Below are positions 41,279 through 48,735 of a stretch of 64,000 nucleotides of DNA, piece by piece; positions within the stretch are counted from its first letter, which is position 1; each line of letters starts with the position of its first letter. Below the pieces are notes generated by a model. The model did not search any database and was not told where the DNA came from. It was given only the letters and a program-made list of their open reading frames with translations. Both the position numbers and the translations under genes were made by a program. Source of the DNA: Betaproteobacteria bacterium (GTDB lineage Bacteria > Pseudomonadota > Gammaproteobacteria > Burkholderiales > Rhodocyclaceae); NCBI GenBank assembly GCA_016705475.1, contig JADIYD010000013.1, positions 139,710-203,709 on the forward strand, read 5' to 3'.

Positions 41279-41680
41279 CTATTCAACGACGCGGCCACGT
41301 TGCAGTTTGACCTGGCCGCGTTTGATTTTGCTCTCGATGCGCTTGCGCTGGGAATTCCGGCTGGGTTTGGTCGGCCGCCGCACGGCTGGGACAAAGGCCG
41401 CTGATGCAATCAATTCGCGCAGGCGAACCAGCCCGTCTTCGCGATTGCGCTCAAGGCTGCGATGTTTTTGTGCCTTGATGACGATGATGCCGTCACTGCT
41501 GATGCGCTGATCGCGCAGCGCTCTCAGTTTTTCCTTGACCTCGTCCGGCAAGCTTGACGCTTCAATATCGAAGCGCAGATGCACCGCGTTCGACACTTTG
41601 TTGACGTTCTGCCCGCCAGCCCCTTGCGCACGTATGGCGGTGAATTCAACTTCGCCCTCGTTGAGGACAACGACGCTCAT
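41279..41680 (-). CDS. arfB: Alternative ribosome-rescue factor ArfB (YaeJ)
   Basis: 133 residues, release-factor-like peptidyl-tRNA hydrolase that frees ribosomes stalled on broken mRNA. GGQ motif in GAGGQNVNKV at about residue 21 and a basic C-terminal tail (RNSQRKRIESKIKRG) that enters the empty mRNA channel. Its ATG overlaps the anti-sigma gene stop by 4 bp. Confidence 0.95.
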   Translation of the reverse strand: MSVVVLNEGEVEFTAIRAQGAGGQNVNKVSNAVHLRFDIEASSLPDEVKEKLRALRDQRISSDGIIVIKAQKHRSLERNREDGLVRLRELIASAAFVPAVRRPTKPSRNSQRKRIESKIKRGQVKLQRGRVVE

Positions 41681-42486
41681 TGTTTGGCTTCAAGCTGGTC
41701 ATAGACAGCCGTGGCCACTTTGGCCAGTTCGCCCTTGTCCAGCCCCGCCGACAGGGCGTAGCCAAACTTGCCGTCAACCCAGTAGAAGACATTGACCTGG
41801 CCTTCCCGGGCAAAACGGAACCCGGTTTCCGGCTGGGCTACGTTTTCGGTGGTGACGTACAGCGTCATGCGCTGGCCATTGGCGTCCTGATACATGAACT
41901 GGGCGACCGGGCCGGTGTTGCCGGGAAGCAGGCGGCCGCCGACGAGTTCGTAGCCAACGGCACCGAGCTTGGGCGGACTGACTGGCGTACCGAGACGCTT
42001 GGACAACCATTTGACCAGCGCCTCTTCCTGATCGGCCGCGACCTCGACCGGCCGACGCGCATCCGGGCTGTAGACCACATGGGCCACTGCCGCCTGCCGG
42101 AAGAGCGGGACGACAGTCGCGACGCGCTCGGCACTCTGGTACTGGCCATGACCCAGCCAGCCGCCAACGCCACCGAGCGCGGCAACAAGCAGGCCTGCCG
42201 CAATGCGTTGCAGCGACCACCATTTCAAATTTGCCTGTTTTTCCCGGTCGACCGCAGCATGGAGCGGCTGGACGGTCAGCGCTTGCAGATTGTCCGGCAA
42301 AGGCTCGGCAAGCACCGGATCGAACAGCGCCTTCAGCGCCTGCTTCTGAGCCAGGTAAGCCTGCACACGCTCGGCATCTTCCGGGCATTCGGCCAGCCAG
42401 GTTTCCACCTCGGCCCGCCGTGATGGCGTCAACGCCTCATCCACGTAGGCATGCAGATCGTCTTCGATAATCTTGAGCGGGCTCAT
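41677..42486 (-). CDS. Anti-sigma factor (transmembrane)
   Basis: 269 residues. N-terminal anti-sigma helical domain (DLHAYVDEALTPSRRAEVETWL), one membrane helix near residues 93-110 (AAGLLVAALGGVGGWLG) and a periplasmic sensor domain. The ATG overlaps the ECF sigma gene stop, so it is the cognate anti-sigma. The linker just before the membrane helix (residues about 76-86) is encoded by a copy of the dispersed repeat. Confidence 0.9.
   Translation of the reverse strand: MSPLKIIEDDLHAYVDEALTPSRRAEVETWLAECPEDAERVQAYLAQKQALKALFDPVLAEPLPDNLQALTVQPLHAAVDREKQANLKWWSLQRIAAGLLVAALGGVGGWLGHGQYQSAERVATVVPLFRQAAVAHVVYSPDARRPVEVAADQEEALVKWLSKRLGTPVSPPKLGAVGYELVGGRLLPGNTGPVAQFMYQDANGQRMTLYVTTENVAQPETGFRFAREGQVNVFYWVDGKFGYALSAGLDKGELAKVATAVYDQLEAKQ
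42228..42260 (+). repeat. Dispersed 34-bp repeat, copy 8 (inside anti-sigma gene)
   Basis: AAATTTGCCTG, T-tract, CCCGGTCGACC, GCAGCA, in sense opposite to the gene. It encodes AAVDREKQANLK in the cytoplasmic linker and keeps the frame. Confidence 0.7.
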
Positions 42487-42983
42487 CGCACGACCCTCAA
42501 ATTGGCACTTGGCTTCTGGCCTTCCATGATCTGGCGCAGCCGTTCGCGTCCGCGCGACAGGCGGGACATCACGGTGCCGATCGGAATGCCGAGTGCGGCG
42601 GCTATGTCGGCATAACTCATTTCCTCCAGCGCCACGAGCAGCAGCACCTCGCGCTGATCGTCCGGTAACTGGCGAAGGGCAGATTCGAGATCCATCACTT
42701 CCAGTCGATCACTCTGGGTTGCACGGGTCGGCACGTCACAGGCATCGTCGTCCAGCGAATGCGTGCTCAAGGTTCCGCGACGCAGCTGATCGACACGCAG
42801 GTTGTGCATGATGCCAAACAGCCAGGCGCGCAAGTCGCTACCCGCCCGCCATTGGGCAATTCGACTCCAGGCACGCTCGAGCGTGTCCTGCACAAGATCG
42901 TCAGCCGCTGCGCGATCACCGATCATCGCCCGCGCATAACGACGCAGGCGGGGCAGCTCGGTGATGATCGCGCGGCTGTCCAT
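42483..42983 (-). CDS. ECF-type RNA polymerase sigma factor
   Basis: 166 residues with sigma region 2 (AADDLVQDTLERAW, LRAWLFGIMHNL) and region 4 (LPDDQREVLLLVALEEMSYADIA). Paired with the downstream transmembrane anti-sigma factor, so it responds to an envelope or periplasmic signal. The lipoprotein gene 98 bp upstream on the same strand may belong to its regulon. Confidence 0.94.
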   Translation of the reverse strand: MDSRAIITELPRLRRYARAMIGDRAAADDLVQDTLERAWSRIAQWRAGSDLRAWLFGIMHNLRVDQLRRGTLSTHSLDDDACDVPTRATQSDRLEVMDLESALRQLPDDQREVLLLVALEEMSYADIAAALGIPIGTVMSRLSRGRERLRQIMEGQKPSANLRVVR

Positions 42984-43080
42984 TCAGACGATTCCCTGAT
43001 TCGCCCGACCGTGATGCGAAGGCAAGGCCTCCGCATCAATCGCTTTGGCGACGCCGCTCACGCTCGGGCGGGCCGAGGAA

Positions 43081-43467
43081 TCAAGGCTTGGCAACACGCC
43101 AGACGCCATTGACGCCGTCGCCGGTCTTGTCGCCAGCCTTCTGGTCCTTGATCCAGAAGTAAAGCGGCTTGCCCTTGAAGGCCCATTGTTTCTTGCCGTC
43201 GTCGCGAGCAACGATGCTGTAGTCGCCACTTGCCGTATCGCCATCCATGGCAAACAACGGCGGCCAGTTGGTGGCGCACGGTCCGTTGCACACGCTCTTG
43301 CCGCTGCCGGCTGCATCCTTGTCGAAGGTGTACAGCGTCATGCCGTTGCTACCGGTAAGCATGCCATCCGACACCATCGCCGGCGACGAGGCACGCATGC
43401 CGGCACCGGAACAGGCGGCCAGCGTGGCAGATACGAGCAGGGCGAGAAGCAGGTTTTTCGTTTTCAT
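43081..43467 (-). CDS. Secreted-repeat lipoprotein (COG4315 type)
   Basis: 128 residues with a lipoprotein signal (lipobox LAAC near residue 19). Two copies of the short secreted repeat are visible: GMTLYTFDKD with CNGPCATNWPPL, and KPLYFWIKDQKAGD. Such lipoproteins are common next to ECF sigma factors; function unknown. Confidence 0.85.
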   Translation of the reverse strand: MKTKNLLLALLVSATLAACSGAGMRASSPAMVSDGMLTGSNGMTLYTFDKDAAGSGKSVCNGPCATNWPPLFAMDGDTASGDYSIVARDDGKKQWAFKGKPLYFWIKDQKAGDKTGDGVNGVWRVAKP

Positions 43468-43519
43468 GATGATCTCCGTTGGTTTTGGGGGGCTACACCA
43501 ACGTATACGGGAATGGCAT

Positions 43520-44677
43520 TCAGTTTATTCCATTGGCCCTGCCCAGCCGCCACAATGAAGTCACCTCGGCCGCCCGAGCAGCGTGCAGCGGGTCGCTCGC
43601 ATCCTGCGCCTTGGGGTGTTTCGGGCGCGTATCGAGACGTTCAATCACTTTCAGCCCGGCCATCTCGATCCAACCGAGCAACTTCTGCCGCGAGCGCAGG
43701 CCGAGGTGTTCGGCAATGTCCGAAATAATCAGCCAGCCCTCGCCGTCAGGCTCCAGGTGCGATGCCAAGCGCCCGAGGAAGCCGCGCAGCATGCGCGAAT
43801 CCGGGTCGTAAACTGCGTACTCGACCGGCGACGTCGGCTGGGCCGGCAACCACGGCGGGTTGCACACAACCAGCTTCGCCCGCCCCTCCGGGAAGAGATC
43901 CGTCTTCACAAGCCGGACTGCTGCGGTCAACCCCAATTTTTCGACATTTTCGGAAGCGCACGCCAAGGCTCGCTCGTCCATGTCCGTCGCGATGATCTGC
44001 TGGACGCCGCGCCGAGCCAGAATGGCGGCGATGATCCCGGAACCGGTGCCGATATCGAAGGCCAGCTCGCAGTTGGCAGGTAGTGGCGCCTTGGCGACCA
44101 GATCGACATACTCACCACGCACCGGCGAAAAAACCCCATAGTGCGGGTAGATGCGACCCTCCACGGCAGGCACCGGGACGCCCTTCTTGCGCCACTCATG
44201 GGCACTGATCACGGCCAGCAGTTCGCGCAGCGACACTACGGAATCCTCGCCCCCGGGCGGCCCATAAGCTTCGATACAAGCTTGACGCACGTCCTGCGCG
44301 CGGCGCAGTGGAATACTGAAATCGGCACCGAGCGGCACCAGCAACATGCCAAGCACCTGCGCCCGCCGCCCCTGGTTCCGGCGATGCAACTCGAATGCCT
44401 CGGCCGGCGTTACCGGCTTTTTCTGACCTCCGGAACGAGGCTGGCGGTCGGCGCGGCGACTCAAGCCCTGCAACAGATGGCGGACATTTTGCCAGTCACC
44501 GCACCACAGCATCGCCGTACCCTCACTGGCCATTTTCCAGGCCGCGTCCACGCTGAGACGGTCATCGACGAGCACGATCTTGCCATGGGGCGGCAGACCC
44601 GCTTCGGAACGCCAGCGGGCGGACTTCGCGTCCCCCCCGTCCAGCCAGGCTACTACAGGATATTTAATGGCACTCAT
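43520..44677 (-). CDS. Class I SAM-dependent methyltransferase (HemK/RlmG-like)
   Basis: 385 residues from ATG 44677; the track-independent longer start is not supported. SAM-binding motif FDIGTGSGIIAAILARRG near residue 215 and motif IV CNPPWLP near residue 275, which marks N-methylation of Gln, Asn or nucleobase amines. The N-terminal 190 residues form a separate domain. A copy of the dispersed repeat encodes part of the Rossmann domain (ENVEKLGLTAAVR). Confidence 0.85.
   Translation of the reverse strand: MSAIKYPVVAWLDGGDAKSARWRSEAGLPPHGKIVLVDDRLSVDAAWKMASEGTAMLWCGDWQNVRHLLQGLSRRADRQPRSGGQKKPVTPAEAFELHRRNQGRRAQVLGMLLVPLGADFSIPLRRAQDVRQACIEAYGPPGGEDSVVSLRELLAVISAHEWRKKGVPVPAVEGRIYPHYGVFSPVRGEYVDLVAKAPLPANCELAFDIGTGSGIIAAILARRGVQQIIATDMDERALACASENVEKLGLTAAVRLVKTDLFPEGRAKLVVCNPPWLPAQPTSPVEYAVYDPDSRMLRGFLGRLASHLEPDGEGWLIISDIAEHLGLRSRQKLLGWIEMAGLKVIERLDTRPKHPKAQDASDPLHAARAAEVTSLWRLGRANGIN
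43919..43952 (-). repeat. Dispersed 34-bp repeat, copy 9 (inside methyltransferase gene)
   Basis: Same sense as the gene. Right block GGGGTTGACC followed by GCAGCAG is clear; the left block is diverged (AATGTCG, A-run, TT). Keeps the frame. Confidence 0.55.
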
Positions 44678-44848
44678 GGCCGGCATTGTAGGGCAGAAGG
44701 GTGACGACCAACGCGAGTCGAGCCGGCCCAAACCCGGCAATTGCTGAAACTGTGAATTATTCGATAGTCACTAAGCGATTGGGCAATCACAATCAGCTCA
44801 AATTGACGCCCTTGTCACACCCCGTCATCACCTCTGAGGATCTGCCCC

Positions 44849-45661
44849 GTGGCCATTTCGACTCACCTTCCCTCCAGTGGCATCATCGAATCGGCGAGCG
44901 CGTTGTTTGGGCGTAACGCATCCAGCACACCAGGGGCGACGAACACATTCCGACAGCAGGCATCTCCGATGAGCGCCAAACATGGAGATGCCATGGCGCG
45001 CCGTCTGGAACAACTGCATGCTGCTCTGGGTGATGCCGAAGCCGCCCCGCTCCCGGCAACCGTCATAAAAAAACAGGTAGCGACGGACAATGCGGGCAAT
45101 TCGTTCGGGACTGGCACACTGATCATCACAGCCATGATATCTGCCCTGCTTGGCGCGGGAATGATGTGGCTGGCCACGTCTGGCACACCTGCGCCCGTCA
45201 ATCAGACCTTCTCCGTTAAACCGCTGCCAGCCCCACCGGTTGCAACCGTGACGCCCCTCGAAGCCACGCTGCCTTCGCCTGCCTCGACGGAAATCAGCGA
45301 CAAGGCGAAAGTAGGCGACATGCTGGAAAACTGGCGAAACGCTTGGGCAAGCCGCGATGTAGCGGCCTATTTGAGCGCCTACGGCCAGCAATTCGCGCCC
45401 GCAGACGGCAAGTCGCGCGACACCTGGGTGGCCGCAAGAACCAGCAAGCTCTCGGCCGGCGCACCTATCGCGATCCAGATTCGCGAACTCGGCATCGAGC
45501 GCATCAACGCCGACCAGTTCAAGGCAACTTTCCTGCAGGATTATTCTTCAGGCAGCTATCGGGAAATGGCGCGAACCAAGACCCTGCTCATCACCCGCGA
45601 AAACGACGAGTGGAAAATCATCAGGGAGTGGGTAGCAGAAAATCCGCTCACCCAAAAGTGA
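44849..45661 (+). CDS. Membrane-anchored NTF2-like domain protein
   Basis: 270 residues from GTG 44849, with GAGGA 8 bp upstream. A cytoplasmic region of about 90 residues, one membrane helix (LIITAMISALLGAGMMWLA), a Pro-rich linker and a C-terminal NTF2-like fold (VGDMLENWRNAWASRDVAAYL) of the kind attached to L,D-transpeptidase-related proteins. No catalytic Cys motif of a transpeptidase. Likely periplasmic ligand-binding; role unknown. Confidence 0.75.
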   Translation: MAISTHLPSSGIIESASALFGRNASSTPGATNTFRQQASPMSAKHGDAMARRLEQLHAALGDAEAAPLPATVIKKQVATDNAGNSFGTGTLIITAMISALLGAGMMWLATSGTPAPVNQTFSVKPLPAPPVATVTPLEATLPSPASTEISDKAKVGDMLENWRNAWASRDVAAYLSAYGQQFAPADGKSRDTWVAARTSKLSAGAPIAIQIRELGIERINADQFKATFLQDYSSGSYREMARTKTLLITRENDEWKIIREWVAENPLTQK

Positions 45662-45679
45662 GCAAAAGCGAACAAAAAT

Positions 45680-46076
45680 GGAAAGCCGGCCGATAAGCCG
45701 GGTTCTGTTCCCCCCTTGCGGGGTTCGGCAATCATTCCTCTAGGCCTGCCGTTACCGACAGGCTCAAGCAACCTACCCGGAAGCAGCGCGGGCCACGCCT
45801 CAGCTTCCCTATTTGGTCTTGCTCCGGATGGGGTTTACCGTGCCGTCCGCCGTTACCGTGGACGCGGTGAGCTCTTACCTCGCCGTTTCACCCTTACCTG
45901 TGCGTCTTGCGACGCCATCGGCGGTCTATTCTCTGTTGCACTTTCCGTTGCCTTGGGTCACTCAACTTTCGCCTTGCAACTTATAGCACCCAGCCGTTAA
46001 CTGGCATCCCGCCCAATGGAGCCCGGACTTTCCTCCCGACACTTGCGTGTCCAGCGATTGCCTGGCCGACTTTCCG
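45680..46076 (-). ncRNA. rnpB: RNase P RNA (M1 RNA)
   Basis: Bacterial type A RNase P RNA, the catalytic RNA that trims tRNA 5' ends. The universal core GAGGAAAGTCCGGGC is at 46019-46036 (complement) and the conserved 3' part ACAGAA...GGCTTATCGGCC at about 45688-45708. Length about 397 nt. TATAAT at 46083-46088 (complement) sets the 5' end near 46076. Confidence 0.95.
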
Positions 46077-46082
46077 CTGCGG

Positions 46083-46088
46083 ATTATA
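46083..46088 (-). promoter_or_regulatory. -10 element of rnpB promoter
   Basis: Perfect TATAAT on the minus strand about 7 bp before the RNA start. No consensus -35 at 17 bp. Confidence 0.6.
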
Positions 46089-46274
46089 CGCGCCTGTCAG
46101 CCAGCGACGCGCCGCATCACCGAATAGCCTCTCCGCCATCAGGAAATCTCATCTACCGATGCGCACTTCGTGAAAAATTTGACATTGATTCTCGACTCGC
46201 CCGGCTATCCTGCAACTCCGGGCGTCAAAATAATGCAAAATAGATTTCCGCCGGCTTTTTCGGAGAATACATTC

Positions 46275-46835
46275 ATGTCCATGCACAGCGCACTCAGGCG
46301 AGCCGTCGAAAAAGGAAACCTGCAGTCAGTGATAGCAGCCCTCGACCACGGCGCCGCCATCGAAGAAAGCGACATGCACGGCGACTCTGGCCTGCCGATG
46401 CGAATCGCCTGTTTCAAGGGTCACGCCGACATTGTGCTTGAGTTGATCAAACGCGGCGCCGACATCCAAGCACCGAACAGCCAAGGCGGCGGCGGGCCAA
46501 TCCGCATGGCCGCCCGGGGCCAGCACACCCATATCATTCAGCTGCTTCTGGCACACGGCGCCGAACTTCCTGCCGACGTCCAGATGCCGCTCGCCAACAG
46601 CGCCGAACGCCGCAAGCGGGGCGACCGGAGAAGACGGAACGTTGGCCCCCCCGCCGATTTCCATGACAGACGGCAATCACGCGAGCGCCGGGTTGTCCTC
46701 GTCCGCGAGGTGGCGCTTTCAGACGTGCAGTGGGAACGATACTTTGCGCAGACACAGCCTAACCAGCGAGTCCCTGATCACCACCACCAGTTTATCGACA
46801 CCGCATCATCGATCTTCGAGCGCGTTCGCGACTAG
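46275..46835 (+). CDS. Ankyrin-repeat protein
   Basis: 186 residues from ATG 46275 (GGAG 9 bp upstream). Three ankyrin repeats at residues about 5-105 (GNLQSVIAALDHGAAIEESD, GHADIVLELIKRGADIQAPN, GQHTHIIQLLLAHGAELP), then a basic stretch (ERRKRGDRRRRNVG) and a variable tail. Cytoplasmic protein-binding module; partner unknown. An upstream GTG at 46170 is in frame but less likely. Confidence 0.85.
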   Translation: MSMHSALRRAVEKGNLQSVIAALDHGAAIEESDMHGDSGLPMRIACFKGHADIVLELIKRGADIQAPNSQGGGGPIRMAARGQHTHIIQLLLAHGAELPADVQMPLANSAERRKRGDRRRRNVGPPADFHDRRQSRERRVVLVREVALSDVQWERYFAQTQPNQRVPDHHHQFIDTASSIFERVRD

Positions 46836-46867
46836 CCTCGAACAGCCCGAGCGCCACCAAAACCTGC

Positions 46868-47329
46868 CTAGGCCGGTAGCGCCGTGCGATCGATTACCTT
46901 GCGCAATACAAAACTGGTATGGACGCCGGTTACACCCTGAATGCGGGTGATCTTGTTGAGCAGAAGATCCTGATAGGCATCCATGTCCCGAATCACCACT
47001 TTGAGCTGATAGTCGGACTGCTGCCCGGTGATCAGCAGGCACTCCAGCACCTCGGGAATATCGCCAATAGCGGCTTCCAGATTGGCAAAACGCTCCGGCG
47101 TGTGCTGATCCATCGAAATTCCGATCAGCGCCATCAGCGTCAGCCCGAGCTTTTTGGCATCCAGCATGGCGCGATAGCCGGTGATCAGGCCCGATTCCTC
47201 AAGCACCCTGACGCGACGCAGGCAAGGTGAGGGCGACAGACCGATACGGTCAGCAAGGTCCTGGTTGCTGATACGCCCTTCAAGTTGCAGGATGGCAAGA
47301 ATCTGTCGATCGTAGCGGTCGAGTTCCAC
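46868..47329 (-). CDS. Lrp/AsnC-family transcriptional regulator
   Basis: 153 residues. N-terminal helix-turn-helix (RISNQDLADRIGLSPSPCLRRV) and C-terminal RAM/ACT-like domain. Feast-famine regulator that usually binds an amino acid. No divergent target gene adjacent, so target unknown. Confidence 0.92.
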   Translation of the reverse strand: MELDRYDRQILAILQLEGRISNQDLADRIGLSPSPCLRRVRVLEESGLITGYRAMLDAKKLGLTLMALIGISMDQHTPERFANLEAAIGDIPEVLECLLITGQQSDYQLKVVIRDMDAYQDLLLNKITRIQGVTGVHTSFVLRKVIDRTALPA

Positions 47330-47420
47330 GGATGAAGCTCCAAGTTCAGAAGCAGCAATACTGCTGCCTCTGACTTATTTCAGCAATGCTTGATCACAAA
47401 ATTGCGAATACTCGCAACTT

Positions 47421-47897
47421 TCAGTCACGCCAGGCACTGAAAACGAAGTCTTTATCCTGCTGGGAGCGGTGACATGAGTGGCAGTCGGCTTGCGCCTTGG
47501 CATCCAGGCTGCCCTTCTTCAATTGCGGGTCGAACACCTCGTAACCCCAACCATCGTTAGCCTTGTGAGCCTTGGCATTGCGCGCCATGACCACGACTGC
47601 CTTGCGCTTCCCCTCCGCAACAGCATTGTCCTTGTCTACCGCCTCGAAAAGGTCGAACACAATGACCGAGCCATCGGCAAATCGACCCGATTTATATCCA
47701 CGCATGGCCTTGGGGTTGGCGTAGATATGGTGCATGCCGCCCACGGCGTCATAGAGCGGGTGTCCCGGCTTGAGAACCATGGATTTGACATGCCCCCATT
47801 GGCGGAAGCCGTTCGGATAGGCCACATCGCCGGCAATGGCCGAGACGGTTGCGGTAGCTGCCAGCCCCGCCAATATCAGTTTGATGAGTATGCGCAT
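47421..47897 (-). CDS. Cytochrome P460 family protein
   Basis: 158 residues with a signal peptide (cleavage near AIAGD). Haem-binding CHSCH near the C-terminus (CHSCHRSQQDKD). P460 cytochromes in ammonia oxidisers and methanotrophs oxidise hydroxylamine or NO-related compounds; close relatives in other bacteria detoxify them. Divergent from a MarR regulator with a 111-bp gap. Confidence 0.9.
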   Translation of the reverse strand: MRILIKLILAGLAATATVSAIAGDVAYPNGFRQWGHVKSMVLKPGHPLYDAVGGMHHIYANPKAMRGYKSGRFADGSVIVFDLFEAVDKDNAVAEGKRKAVVVMARNAKAHKANDGWGYEVFDPQLKKGSLDAKAQADCHSCHRSQQDKDFVFSAWRD

Positions 47898-47973
47898 GAT
47901 CTTCTCCTATGTCAGGTAAGTTGGACATCACCCAAACCGGGCGACATTTATAGTTTCGATTCGATACTTTAAT

Positions 47974-48002
47974 TTGTCAACTTTGTTTTGAATCGCTACT
48001 AT
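47974..48002 (+). promoter_or_regulatory. Promoter of the marR gene, predicted leaderless
   Basis: TTGTCA (47974-47979), exactly 17 bp, TACTAT (47997-48002). The predicted start lies at the ATG 48009 and no ribosome site is present, so the mRNA may be leaderless. A TCGA-T-TCGA palindrome at 47956-47964 in the shared gap could be the regulator's site. Confidence 0.5.
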
Positions 48003-48008
48003 TTGCAC

Positions 48009-48566
48009 ATGAACACAGCCTCTCTCCCGCAACTTCTCAACGCCCTGTCCCGAGCCATGCTGTTCGAGCAACGCCAAGCTGCCGTCGGTGCCGGCTTGCT
48101 ACCGGTTCAACTGGCCATGCTCGGCTATCTCCGGGATGCCAACCGCTACAGCAACATGCCCCAATGCCTGGCGGAATATCTTGGCCTTACCAAGGGCACG
48201 GTGTCGCAGAGCCTCAAGATCCTTGAGGAGCGCGGCTGGGTACTCCGGCAGCCTGACGGGGCCGACCGGCGCGTTGTTCGCCTGACCTTGTCGGAGGCCG
48301 GCCTGACGGCACTCGAGCGGGCTGACGACGATGCGTGGCGGATAGCGGCACAGCACCTGCCAGCCAACGAACGGGAACGCCTGCGCAGCTTGCTGACACG
48401 ACTGCTGTCGTCGTGGCAACAGGAAAGAAACGGCAAGACTTTTGGTGTTTGCCGGACGTGCCGCCACTTCCGGCAAGGCGAGTCCAGCCACCAATGCGGG
48501 CTGACCGGTGAGGCGCTTAGCGAAGCTGACAGTGAGCAGATTTGTCGCGAACACAACCTCGCATAA
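48009..48566 (+). CDS. MarR-family regulator with C-terminal cysteine cluster
   Basis: 185 residues. MarR winged helix at about residues 35-125 (LAEYLGLTKGTVSQSLKIL). The last 40 residues carry four cysteines as CRTC, then SHQCGL and QICREH, which could hold a metal or Fe-S cluster or act as a redox switch. Divergent from cytochrome P460, which it probably controls. Confidence 0.88.
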   Translation: MNTASLPQLLNALSRAMLFEQRQAAVGAGLLPVQLAMLGYLRDANRYSNMPQCLAEYLGLTKGTVSQSLKILEERGWVLRQPDGADRRVVRLTLSEAGLTALERADDDAWRIAAQHLPANERERLRSLLTRLLSSWQQERNGKTFGVCRTCRHFRQGESSHQCGLTGEALSEADSEQICREHNLA

Positions 48567-48735
48567 GAATATTAAATCGCCATTACTCGCACGGTTGATT
48601 TAATATTGCGTGATTTGTGCAATTAATGATTCATTCTGCCGATTTATATGCAATCGTGGCCATAGAACGCAAGCACCTGCCGGGCATTGTTCCGTAAGAT
48701 TCGTTGTATCGAATCCAGCTTGCAGGAGCAGTGCC

